Shown: positions 32,834-41,179 of the stretch, in pieces | How positions within the stretch are numbered: position 1 is the stretch's first letter | How the letters are laid out: each line of letters starts with the position of its first letter | NCBI GenBank assembly: GCA_029251165.1 | Contig: JAQXDW010000043.1 | Coordinates: forward strand, 1-64,000 | Source of the DNA: Myxococcota bacterium | Lineage (GTDB): Bacteria; Myxococcota_A; UBA796 | Direction of reading: 5' to 3' | Length of the DNA stretch: 64,000 nt | Made by a program: the position numbers and the translations under genes | The notes under the pieces: generated by a model | What the model saw: the letters and a program-made list of their open reading frames with translations, nothing else | Database searches by the model: none | What the model was told of the DNA's origin: nothing

Positions 32834-34978
32834 TCAGTCGACGACCTCGACCTCATCCCGGCTGACCGAGCGGATGAGATCGCGCAGCGCCTCGGCGCGC
32901 TCAGGGTGCTCCTCTCGCCAGACGTCTCGAAGCTGACCTGCGAGGTCCTTGCCACGCCGAAAGGCGCCGACCAGAGAGCCGGAGATGTCCGTCGGGCTGA
33001 CGACCCGCTCCAGGATCTCTCCCAGGGAGCGTCCCTGCGCCCACCACTGACCGATGACGATCAGCTGATGGTCCCAGGTCGTCGGCAGGCCGGTCAGCTC
33101 CTCCGCTGCGGTCACCACATCGCTGACCTGGACCTGTGCGATCCGTCGACCGAGCCCCTTGTACTTCCGACTCTCCGGCACACCGACCCCACGGGGAAGC
33201 TCAGAGCACATGCCGCAGAGGACACCGAACAGCACGTCGATCTCCATGCTCTCGAAGAAGCCACCGAGCACCAGCTCGGTGGTGAACATCTCCTGGATCT
33301 GGACATGAGAGAGCACGATCGCGCCAGCGTTGAAGGTGAGGTCCTCCTGGAGGTACCCGCAGTCAACGAGGAACTGGACCCGCTCCTCGAACTCAGCCCA
33401 GGTGGCGTCCTTGCCGGAGAGGGCGCGCCGCTTCAGGCGGTTGAGCTTCTTGACCTTGTGCTTGAGCTCCGCCTTCGAGGTGTGCTCCCCATCCCATCCA
33501 TTTGCCAGGAGCTGCTGCTCAAGGCGCTTTGCGTCGGAGATGTCCGATTTCGCCTTTCGATCACGAAAGAACGCCAGGAACGAGCGCTCCACGATCTGCC
33601 GGATGCGATCGCTGTCGTGGCGGGAGAGCAGGTTGACCACCGAGTTCAGCGACAACGAGAACCGACTGCGGACGGGCTCATAGCTTGCGTTGAGGTAGCC
33701 CGTGAGCTGCGGCGTGAGCTGAGGGTAGTCCTCCAGGGTCGTCCGGATGACGACGGTTCCCTCGTCGTCCATGCCGCGCCGACCGGCCCGACCGGCCATC
33801 TGCATAAACTCACGGGTCGGCAGCGGGATCATGCCCTTGCCGTCGTATCGGAACAGTCCGTCAAACACCGCGGATCGCGCCGGCATGTTGATTCCGAGCG
33901 CGAAGGTGGAGGTGCAGTAGAGGACCTTGAGGAGCTTCGCCTCATACAGCTCCTCGACGAATGCCTTGAGCATCACGTGCAGGCCAGCATGGTGGAAGGC
34001 GATCCCCAGCTGATACAGCCGCTCCAGCGGCTGATACAGCGCAACCTCTGCGCCGGGAAGCTTCTTGAACGCCGCGAGCCGATCCTCCATCTCTTCGCGC
34101 TCTTCGTAGTCGAGCAGTCCACGGGGACGCCCCTCAGCGACGTGCCGACCGAGCCCGCGGGCGAGCTCCTCTGTGCCGCGACGAGAGAACACAAAGTAGA
34201 GGTAGGGCAGGTGCTCGTGGCGGAGCATGTGGAAGATGTCGATGTGGGAGGTCGCCTGGCTCAGCCCGCGCCCCCGGCCTCGACCCCGACCGCGATCCCG
34301 TCCCCGGCGATCGTCTGATTTCTTGCGCAGCTTGTTGCCCATCTTGCGCTGCCAGGAGGCCTGTCGGCGCTGCATGTCCTTGACGGTCAGCAGGCCATGC
34401 TCTGCGGTCGCGATCCGAAAGCCCAGCGGCACCGCGCGCTTGTGCTCCTCGACCACCCTCACCGTCCGTCCACGGACCTCCTCGAGCCACGCAGAGAATT
34501 CTCCGAGGTTGGAGAGCGTCGCAGAGAGACCGACGATCTGGACGGCCTGCGGGAGATAGATCAGCACCTCTTCCCAGGTCGTGCCGCGCTCCTTGTCATC
34601 GAGGAAGTGAATCTCGTCGATGATCACCGCCGCAAGATCAGGAAGCGTCTCGCCAGCCAGGAGGATGTTGCGGAGGATCTCGGTGGTCATCACCCGACAG
34701 GGTGCATCACGTCGGATGACCAGGTCTCCGGTGACCAGTCCGACGGTCTCCTCTCCCAGGAGCTTGCAGTAGTCGCGAAACTTCTGGTTGGAGAGCGCCT
34801 TGATCGGTGCGGTATAGATGACCTGCTTGCCCTGCGCGAGGCTGCGCTCGACGAGCCAGTCCGCCACCAGAGTCTTTCCGGTTCCAGTGGGAGCACAGAC
34901 AAGGACACTCTCGCCGGCAGTGAGCGCTGAGATGGCTTCGGACTGGAAGCCATCCAGCGTGAGTCCGCGATATTCCAT
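32834..34978 (-). CDS. SKI2/MTR4-like DExH-box RNA helicase
   Basis: 714 residues. Motifs: FQSEAISAL, Walker A APTGTGKT, TAPIKALSNQKFRD, motif II DEIH, LSATLSNLGEFSAWL, and motif VI QMAGRAGRRGMDDEG. The order and the C-terminal helical region (VQFLVDCGYLQEDLTFN, then ELPRGVG) match SKI2-like helicases with a DSHCT-type domain. Between motifs III and IV is a basic segment with a run of Arg-Gly pairs (about residue 229-243), an RNA-binding type insertion. An RNA unwinding or decay role is likely. GAGG precedes the ATG by 8 nt. Confidence 0.87.
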   Translation of the reverse strand: MEYRGLTLDGFQSEAISALTAGESVLVCAPTGTGKTLVADWLVERSLAQGKQVIYTAPIKALSNQKFRDYCKLLGEETVGLVTGDLVIRRDAPCRVMTTEILRNILLAGETLPDLAAVIIDEIHFLDDKERGTTWEEVLIYLPQAVQIVGLSATLSNLGEFSAWLEEVRGRTVRVVEEHKRAVPLGFRIATAEHGLLTVKDMQRRQASWQRKMGNKLRKKSDDRRGRDRGRGRGRGRGLSQATSHIDIFHMLRHEHLPYLYFVFSRRGTEELARGLGRHVAEGRPRGLLDYEEREEMEDRLAAFKKLPGAEVALYQPLERLYQLGIAFHHAGLHVMLKAFVEELYEAKLLKVLYCTSTFALGINMPARSAVFDGLFRYDGKGMIPLPTREFMQMAGRAGRRGMDDEGTVVIRTTLEDYPQLTPQLTGYLNASYEPVRSRFSLSLNSVVNLLSRHDSDRIRQIVERSFLAFFRDRKAKSDISDAKRLEQQLLANGWDGEHTSKAELKHKVKKLNRLKRRALSGKDATWAEFEERVQFLVDCGYLQEDLTFNAGAIVLSHVQIQEMFTTELVLGGFFESMEIDVLFGVLCGMCSELPRGVGVPESRKYKGLGRRIAQVQVSDVVTAAEELTGLPTTWDHQLIVIGQWWAQGRSLGEILERVVSPTDISGSLVGAFRRGKDLAGQLRDVWREEHPERAEALRDLIRSVSRDEVEVVD

Positions 34979-35056
34979 TTTTCCAACCTCTGCCGTCGCA
35001 TTAAATGAGTTTAAACCGCCGGCTACATGCCATTCCCCGATCCGTGAAGGTTCAGT

Positions 35057-36481
35057 ATGAGAGAAATGTGTGCCTGCTGGATCTTACTGGCTTCACCTAT
35101 CGCAGTGGCAGCGGAAGATCTGCCTTCCCCCCAAGATGAGCAGACGGAAGCTCCCGCTGTTCCTTCGAAAGTCACCGACAAGACCTTCAACCTCACGATC
35201 ACATCGGACGGTCAGTATGTCCTCAACGACGACGCCGTCACCCCCGTCGAGCTGGAGGCGCTGATCCAGTCGGAGGCTGGCCAGGAAGGGGCCTGGAAGA
35301 TCAACCTGCCTCCTTCGGCCGCCAGCAGTGCCCTCTCCAGCATCACCGCCCTCCTGGATCAAGAAGGTGTCAGCGCAGTCCAGATCGCCACCGCGAGCGC
35401 GTCCACACCGCCCCTCGACACGCCGCCACTCGACACGCCGCCCCTCGACACGCCGCCCCTCAGCACACTGCCCCCCGCAGGCCCGACGGTCCTGGTCGCC
35501 GCAGCTGCGCCGATCGTTCCGATCGCTGAGGTCCGCTTTGGCGGCTCAGCCACTGGGCTCACCAGCAGCGAAGAGCTGCTGCTCAGCGCGGTGATCAACC
35601 GAGCGGCTGTCGGCGCAGCCGGAACGCTCGGCGAGCACATCTCGACCGCTGTGCTGATGGAGGCTGTCGAGGTTCGAGACGAGTCCAGCACCGGCTACGT
35701 CGTCCGTCCCCGAGATGCCTACATCCGCTTTCCCGTGATCTCCACCGGACAGGTCACGGCAACCATTGGCGTCCAGGAGCCCATCTTTGGTCAGCAGACC
35801 TGGTTCGACGACGACGCGGATGGATTCTACACCGTCTCCCAGCGCTTCCAGTCCGTGACGGTGCTCAGCGCGCTCCACGGTGTCCGAGTCATGGGTGCAG
35901 CCGCGACCGCGCGTCTCCAGAAGGATCGTGGCGAGGTGTCGGTGATGATGAGCAACACCGGCGATGCTGCTGTGGCCGAGGACAACAACGGCAAGGATGT
36001 CTCCGCGAGGCTTCAGTACACCCTCTCCGAGCCGGTCACCATCGCGCTCTCTGGTCGCAGCGGATCCCGCAACATCGATGACTCTGGCAGCCTCACCGCA
36101 GGAGATGCCGCTGTTCGGATCAAGTATGGCGCCATCAGCGGTCTCTTCGAGGGCGTCATCGGGGTCAACGATGACGGCTCCGGAGACACCGATCAGCCCA
36201 CTTTTGGCGGAACCAACATCGCGCTGACGGCCGGCGTGCCGCTGCCCATCGAGCTGCTCGACACCCTCCGGGTGACCGGTCGCCTGGCCTTCTTTGATCC
36301 CAACCTCAGCACCCGCGATGCAGATGCCTGGCTCCAGAACAATGTCGGTCTGACCGTCAGCTGGCAGACCACGGGCACAACACAGCTGCTCTCTGGGCTT
36401 GGCTACGAGGTCTACGTCCCCATTGATGCCACCATACCGATCAGCCACCGAGCGCTCGTCGAGACGATCTTCCAGTTCTAA
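35057..36481 (+). CDS. ExbD/TolR-like periplasmic domain fused to an outer-membrane beta-barrel
   Basis: 474 residues with a signal peptide (MREMCACWILLASPIAVAAE). Residues about 41-113 resemble the periplasmic part of ExbD/TolR: FNLTITSDGQYVLNDDAVTP, then ELEALIQ and later ALLDQEGVSAVQIATA. A proline-rich linker with PPLDT repeats follows (118-140). Residues about 150-474 have alternating strands (VSARLQYTLSEPVTIALSGR, LLSGLGYEVYVPID) and end in Phe, as outer-membrane barrels do (IFQF). The barrel is confident; the ExbD-like call is from pattern similarity and needs profile confirmation. A 78-bp divergent space separates it from the helicase gene. Confidence 0.6.
   Translation: MREMCACWILLASPIAVAAEDLPSPQDEQTEAPAVPSKVTDKTFNLTITSDGQYVLNDDAVTPVELEALIQSEAGQEGAWKINLPPSAASSALSSITALLDQEGVSAVQIATASASTPPLDTPPLDTPPLDTPPLSTLPPAGPTVLVAAAAPIVPIAEVRFGGSATGLTSSEELLLSAVINRAAVGAAGTLGEHISTAVLMEAVEVRDESSTGYVVRPRDAYIRFPVISTGQVTATIGVQEPIFGQQTWFDDDADGFYTVSQRFQSVTVLSALHGVRVMGAAATARLQKDRGEVSVMMSNTGDAAVAEDNNGKDVSARLQYTLSEPVTIALSGRSGSRNIDDSGSLTAGDAAVRIKYGAISGLFEGVIGVNDDGSGDTDQPTFGGTNIALTAGVPLPIELLDTLRVTGRLAFFDPNLSTRDADAWLQNNVGLTVSWQTTGTTQLLSGLGYEVYVPIDATIPISHRALVETIFQF
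35409..35463 (+). repeat. 15-bp coding repeat (Pro-Pro-Leu-Asp-Thr)n
   Basis: About four copies of a 15-bp unit encode the proline-rich linker between the periplasmic and barrel parts. Confidence 0.85.
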
Positions 36482-36500
36482 GGTTCGTCAGCTTCGAACC
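36482..36500 (+). terminator. Hairpin after the barrel gene
   Basis: GGTTCG, 7-nt loop, CGAACC immediately after the stop codon. A second inverted repeat (36506-36512 with 36529-36535) follows and may be an operator for the next gene. Confidence 0.4.
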
Positions 36501-36617
36501 AATTGATGCGGTTAATCCGACGGACTTGACCGCATGCGTGTGGTGTTCTGAGGCTTGTCTACAAGCCCCTGACGACATTCCGGTGACCTCCCGCTACATG
36601 TATGGAGGGAGATCACG

Positions 36618-38057
36618 ATGCAACTCATCATCGCGCTGTTTGGCTGTCAGCCCGCGCTCGTCGGCGTCGAAGACACCGCAACACCCAGTGACACCGGGAA
36701 GAGTGACACTCTTCTGCCAGGAGACACCGGAGACACCGACGACACCGACGACACCGACGACACCAGCAACGTCCTGGAGTGGCCGTTCGGCACGGCAGAG
36801 GTCGATCTGCATGCAGACGTGGACACCGTCTTAGAGGTGAACTTCACCCTCCAGGAGGCCGCCGATGCCACCTGGGTTGCCTACACCTTCGAAGACGACA
36901 CCTGGCAGGAGACTCCCTCCCGTGCACGAGGCGTCGGCGAGCACACCCAGGTCCTCCTCGGCACCCCACAGGACGTCATCGTCACCATCGAGCTGTACGC
37001 CGAGATCGACGGAACGGTCTACGTCTCCAGCCGCCAGCTTGAGGCAGAGACCGGCTCGCTGCCCGGCAACCTCGACGATGCCGAGCTGCTGCTCTGGGAG
37101 GACGAGGCCGATCCAGACCCCTGGCTGCTGACCAGCGTCGATGTCGGCAGCAGCAACTTCTATGGTCCCTGCTACACCGTCATCATCGACCGGAAGGGCC
37201 GAGTGGTCTGGTACCACCTCACGTCCGACAGCCGGCTGACCATGTTCCCGCGAGTCAGCCAGGACGGCACCCACATCCTGTTTGACGCCACGACCTACTA
37301 CACCTTCGGCAGCGAGCGCCCCAGCCTCACTCGGATGACCCTCGATCAGACCCAGGTAGAGATCCGCGAGATCGATCGCATGGGTCTGACCTACGACGAG
37401 CTGCCCGACGGCACCATCCTCTACGACTACAACGCCGACGGAACCCGCTACGAGATCCACGCCCTGTACCCCGACGACACCGACGAGCAGGTGTGGAGCT
37501 GCTACGACTGGATGCAGGAATTCCGCAGCGTCAGCTACTGGGACTGCGCGGCGAACACTGTGCTGTGGAACGAGGACAGCAACACCATCCTCTACTCGAT
37601 GTTCCAGACCTCCACCGTGGTCGAGGTCTCCTGGGAGACCGGCGAGGTCGTCCGGCAGTTCGGTCAGCTGGAGGGCGCATGGGCGGTCGATCCCGAGTCC
37701 TCCAACCTCGACCTGCAGCACTACCCCAACTACACCGCCGACGGGACCCTCATTGTCTCCACCCATGTTCCTGGCCAGGCTTACCAGCAGCGGGCACGGG
37801 AGTTCGTGGTCAACGACACCACCCAGACCCTCGAGGAGATCTGGACCTATGCCGGGAGCGGCTACTACGCCGAGTACGCCGGAGAGGCCAAGCGGCTCCC
37901 CAGCGGGCACACCCTCCAGGGCTTCGGAACCGACGGCGCCATCCACGAGATCAACGCACAGGCTCAGATGGTCTGGGGGGTGGAGTGGCGGAACAAGCTG
38001 CTCGGCACCGCCACTCCGTTCACAGACCTCTACGCCCTCAACGAGGGCGGCTGGTAG
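36618..38057 (+). CDS. Lipoprotein with arylsulfotransferase-type propeller (1 of 3)
   Basis: 479 residues. Ribosome site GGAGGG. A very short signal peptide (MQLIIALFGC, Cys10) and an Asp-Thr-Gly/Asp stalk (about 22-50). Then a beta-sandwich-like region and, from about 150, an ASST-type beta-propeller: YTVIIDRKGRVVWYHLTSDS, TVLWNEDSNTILYSMFQTS, the conserved His in LDLQHYPNYTADGTLIVSTH, and VEWRNKLLGTATPF at the end. ASST enzymes move sulfate between phenols through a His intermediate; activity here is unproven. Paralogues lie at 38700 and 41180. Confidence 0.75.
   Translation: MQLIIALFGCQPALVGVEDTATPSDTGKSDTLLPGDTGDTDDTDDTDDTSNVLEWPFGTAEVDLHADVDTVLEVNFTLQEAADATWVAYTFEDDTWQETPSRARGVGEHTQVLLGTPQDVIVTIELYAEIDGTVYVSSRQLEAETGSLPGNLDDAELLLWEDEADPDPWLLTSVDVGSSNFYGPCYTVIIDRKGRVVWYHLTSDSRLTMFPRVSQDGTHILFDATTYYTFGSERPSLTRMTLDQTQVEIREIDRMGLTYDELPDGTILYDYNADGTRYEIHALYPDDTDEQVWSCYDWMQEFRSVSYWDCAANTVLWNEDSNTILYSMFQTSTVVEVSWETGEVVRQFGQLEGAWAVDPESSNLDLQHYPNYTADGTLIVSTHVPGQAYQQRAREFVVNDTTQTLEEIWTYAGSGYYAEYAGEAKRLPSGHTLQGFGTDGAIHEINAQAQMVWGVEWRNKLLGTATPFTDLYALNEGGW
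36721..36769 (+). repeat. Coding microsatellite (Asp-Asp-Thr)n stalk
   Basis: Repeated GACACCGAC-type 9-bp units encode Gly/Asp-Asp-Thr steps after the lipobox. Confidence 0.8.
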
Positions 38058-38096
38058 CCAGCACGCAGCAGCGATCTGAGGCGCGCTGGCCGCAGC

Positions 38097-38687
38097 TTAG
38101 TAGCTGATGTAGCCCACTTCCCAGTCGTATGAGAAGTCATCCTTCTTACCCAGCGAGGCGAACGAGGCGGCGTACCAGGCTGCACCATCGTAGGCCATCA
38201 GCACCTGGGCGTGACCGTAGTACTCCGGGACATAGCCATAGGGAACCACGGAGCCCTCGAGGGTCGCGATGTCGCTCCCCTCGGCCTTCCCCAGGTTGCA
38301 GCCCACGCCAGTGTCCGTGATGACCTGGACGTTGCTGATCTGAACATCGTACGCCCAATCACAGATCGTGCAGTCGCTGCGCTCTCCGACCGAGTTCAGG
38401 TCGTAGCTGACGCGGCAGAGATCTTCACCGTCGCCGTCATCCGAGATGATGTAGAACTCCTCCGTGCCGGTGTAGCCGTCGGAGACCGTCGCAGCTCCGG
38501 ACCGGCCCATGAGCGCAGAGCCCGTGTCGGCGTCGGCGTCGGTGTCCGCGTCGGTGTCCGCGTCGGTGTCGGCATCCGTGTCGGTGTCGGTGTCGGCGTC
38601 AGCCTCTTCAGTGCCAGTGTCGTCCTTGTCGCCGCAGCCGAGGGTCATTGTGCCTGCCAGAAGGCTCAGCAGTGTAAGGGTTCTCAT
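38097..38687 (-). CDS. Lipoprotein with Asp-Thr-Asp-Ala stalk, unknown domain
   Basis: 196 residues. Strong ribosome site (GAGGAG). Signal peptide MRTLTLLSLLAGTMTLGC (Cys18), stalk of Asp-Thr-Asp-Ala repeats (about 28-57), then a 130-residue domain with a Cys pair (SDCTICDW) and VGCNLGKAEGSDIATLEG. No known family recognised. It lies between two oppositely oriented ASST-type genes, downstream of the one at 38700-40079 on the same strand with a 12-bp gap, so they are probably one transcript. Confidence 0.78.
   Translation of the reverse strand: MRTLTLLSLLAGTMTLGCGDKDDTGTEEADADTDTDTDADTDADTDADTDADADTGSALMGRSGAATVSDGYTGTEEFYIISDDGDGEDLCRVSYDLNSVGERSDCTICDWAYDVQISNVQVITDTGVGCNLGKAEGSDIATLEGSVVPYGYVPEYYGHAQVLMAYDGAAWYAASFASLGKKDDFSYDWEVGYISY
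38524..38602 (-). repeat. Coding microsatellite (Asp-Thr-Asp-Ala)n stalk
   Basis: Imperfect 6- and 12-bp units built from GACACC and GACGC/GGAC steps encode the stalk. Confidence 0.85.
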
Positions 38688-38699
38688 GGTGTCTCCTCC

Positions 38700-40079
38700 T
38701 CAGAGAAAGTTGTACAGGTCTTCAAGGAAGACCGACCGACCCAGCAAGCGATTGCCTGACCAGTCGACCTCCCAGACGATCTCACCCACGGGATTAACCT
38801 CCCGAAGGTGCGCGCTGCTGCCGTAATTGTGGAGGGTGTTGCCGTTGTCTAGACGGTGAGCCTCTCCGGCTGTGTCTGCGTGGATCCCCTCTCCCTCCCC
38901 GAAGCTCCAGATCTCCTCCAGCGCCTGGGTCTCCTCGTTGACGACGTACTCCCTCACCACCGTCTCCAGATCTCCGGTGGTGGTGTGAGTCGAGAGGAGG
39001 ATGTGCCCATCGTCCAGGAAGTGAGCGCCATGCTGCCAAGAGAACTGAGACGATGACGGCTCGAAGCTCCACGACGGGTTCTGCCCCCAGTAGTGGAGGG
39101 TGTTGCCGCTCTGGTCCAGCTCGATGACGGAGGAGTTGGTGTAGAAGCTGTAGAGGAACGTGTCGGTCTCCTCGTGCCAGTAGAGGGTATTGGACTGGCA
39201 GTAGTCGACGCTGAAGCTGTCCGGACAGCTCCAGAAGTCCTCAGCCTCGCCGCCGGGGGGACGGCGGCGGAGGTACTCGGTGGTCAGATCTGCGGCTCCC
39301 CACACCAGTGTCCCATCAGACTGCTCGACGAAGGCGTGGTGCAGGCCGGGCGCAGAGACCGTCTCGACGATCGTCCCGTCGAGCTTCATCCGATGGATCT
39401 GAGAGCCCTCGCCGGAATCGAACTGTGACCAGTAGGTCGCCTCGTCCCAGAGAATGTCGTCTCCGTCGTAGGACACACGCAGGAAGATGGACCAGTTGTC
39501 GTCCGGTGTCTCCATGGCCCAGATGTATCGTCCCTGGCGGTCGAGGATGAACTTCCAGAAGGTGCCGCCGGTCCAGCCGCCGGCGCGAGCATTGACCGAG
39601 GAGAGGAGGTAGCGGTCGCCATCAACCCAGGCGGTCGGCTCGGAGGTGAGCAGGTCAGGAACAGGCAGCCCCTCTGGGAGCGGGCCGGTGGTGGCGCTGT
39701 GGCTCAAGGAGGTGCTGGCTTCGCCGTCGAGGGTGCCCTCGAACTGCCAGCTGAGCGCAGTCTCAAACGGGATGCCGATGAGGATGACCTCTGCCTGCTC
39801 GCCGTCAGATAGCGACAGCTGAGGGGTCTCCAGAGGCTCTCCGCCGGTCTCTTGGAAGATGATGCGGCCCTCAAGCTCGCCGCGCTGGACCCACGAGACC
39901 ACGATGAGGCTGCCGATCTGCGGATGGGGGGCCGATGTCATACCAAAGGCGCCAATCGAGGTATCGTCGACTGGAGTGGGCCCTGAAGGGGTGTCCCCAG
40001 ACGAGCGGCCTGAGTCCAGTTCCCCAGAAGACGCACATCCGACCAGGACAGCGGCATGCATGAGAGAGATTAAAGACAC
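38700..40079 (-). CDS. Lipoprotein with arylsulfotransferase-type propeller (2 of 3)
   Basis: 459 residues from a GTG at 40079; ATG 40061 and GTG 40118 are alternatives, and none has a good ribosome site. MSLISLMHAAVLVGC gives a lipobox Cys. An N-terminal sandwich is followed by the propeller: KFILDRQGRYIWAMETPDDN, NTLYWHEETDTFLYSFYTNS, QFSWQHGAHFLDDGHILLST with the His kept, and IVWEVDWSGNRLLGRSVFL. It is on the opposite strand from its two paralogues. Confidence 0.72.
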   Translation of the reverse strand: MSLISLMHAAVLVGCASSGELDSGRSSGDTPSGPTPVDDTSIGAFGMTSAPHPQIGSLIVVSWVQRGELEGRIIFQETGGEPLETPQLSLSDGEQAEVILIGIPFETALSWQFEGTLDGEASTSLSHSATTGPLPEGLPVPDLLTSEPTAWVDGDRYLLSSVNARAGGWTGGTFWKFILDRQGRYIWAMETPDDNWSIFLRVSYDGDDILWDEATYWSQFDSGEGSQIHRMKLDGTIVETVSAPGLHHAFVEQSDGTLVWGAADLTTEYLRRRPPGGEAEDFWSCPDSFSVDYCQSNTLYWHEETDTFLYSFYTNSSVIELDQSGNTLHYWGQNPSWSFEPSSSQFSWQHGAHFLDDGHILLSTHTTTGDLETVVREYVVNEETQALEEIWSFGEGEGIHADTAGEAHRLDNGNTLHNYGSSAHLREVNPVGEIVWEVDWSGNRLLGRSVFLEDLYNFL

Positions 40080-40169
40080 TGAAGTACAGGTGCCCTCAAA
40101 TTCGAGAACATGCAACACACGATTCGCTGTTCAGGCGCTCGGAATAGAGCGGCTCCTCACGGGCCTCTA

Positions 40170-40192
40170 TGTCAAGTGTTCTCCAATTGACA
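40170..40192. promoter_or_regulatory. Back-to-back -35-like hexamers in a divergent promoter region
   Basis: TGTCAA (40170-40175) and TTGACA (40187-40192) form an inverted repeat; each is a perfect -35 for one of the divergent lipoprotein genes. GTATAC and AATAGA lie about 21 bp outward, wider than optimal, so an operator is also possible. Confidence 0.4.
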
Positions 40193-40265
40193 CCGGCTGA
40201 GACCAAGCGGAACGTATACATCGCCCGGATTCCAGGCTACATCTGTTTGCCCGAGGAGGAGCCTC

Positions 40266-41174
40266 ATGTCCCCGTTTCGATTTGCAGCCATCGCGTTGGC
40301 TGTCCCCCTTGCCGGCTGCGACAAGGTGATTGTGCTGGAAGATGGCAACAACTACACCTACTCCGGTGATGTCACGATTCCCGCCTACCTGACGGCACCC
40401 GCGACCGATGTCGAGCTGTGCTGGGACCAGGTGCTCAACGACATCCAGTGCCACGAGCTCGAGCCGACCGAGGACATCAACCTCGTCTCCCTCATCCGCT
40501 TCCCCCACCTCACCGAGGAGGACGTGGAGTATAAGGTCAGCAATGACTCGCTGCAGCAGGTCGATCAGGACGGCTACGTCGAGCTGGAGACCATGGGCGG
40601 CACCTGCGCCAACCTCTCGGAGCTGTCGTTCTTCGGCACCCCGATCGATGTTCCCAACGAGTACAACGCGGACAGCACCTACCTGCTGACGGTCTCCACC
40701 GGAACCACCACCGGCCTCGGGACTCGAGTGATGGCGTTCCTCACCCCGACGGAAGGCGAAGAGGGCACCTCGGTCGGCCTGGAGTCCGGCTGCGGCGTGC
40801 TCGACTTCGAGGGTGACATCGAGTCCCTCACCAGCATCCCCGTCAAGCTCGATGGTCCATGGGTCTTCGACTGGAGTGCACTGACCACCAACGGCCTCGG
40901 CAACACCCTCAACCTCGCCAACGTCGACGGCTTGCTGCTGGGCTACTACGCCGGCGCCAGCACCCAGGACCTCCAGGAGCAGTTCCTCGATCTGGAGCTG
41001 ATTGCAGACAAGACCTGGTCGACCACCCTGTCTGGCACGACCGGCTTCGATCTCGCCGAGCTGTCGGACTTCACCGGCTTCACCGCTGACGGCACATGGA
41101 TCCTGGGCCTGACCTGCTCCACCTGCGCCAACCCCGCCCCGCTGTTTCTCACCGTCCTTGAGCCAAGCGAGTAA
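40266..41174 (+). CDS. Lipoprotein of unknown function
   Basis: 302 residues. Strong ribosome site (GAGGAGG). Signal peptide MSPFRFAAIALAVPLAGC (Cys18). Mature part is rich in Thr, Asp and Gly with two Cys pairs (ELCWDQVLNDIQC, LTCSTCANPAP). No known domain. It is the first gene of a plus-strand set with the ASST-type lipoprotein, the FadL-family barrel and the MopE lipoprotein (gaps of 5 bp, overlap of 11 bp, and 19 bp), which suggests a joint envelope function. Confidence 0.8.
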   Translation: MSPFRFAAIALAVPLAGCDKVIVLEDGNNYTYSGDVTIPAYLTAPATDVELCWDQVLNDIQCHELEPTEDINLVSLIRFPHLTEEDVEYKVSNDSLQQVDQDGYVELETMGGTCANLSELSFFGTPIDVPNEYNADSTYLLTVSTGTTTGLGTRVMAFLTPTEGEEGTSVGLESGCGVLDFEGDIESLTSIPVKLDGPWVFDWSALTTNGLGNTLNLANVDGLLLGYYAGASTQDLQEQFLDLELIADKTWSTTLSGTTGFDLAELSDFTGFTADGTWILGLTCSTCANPAPLFLTVLEPSE

Positions 41175-41179
41175 GCCTG

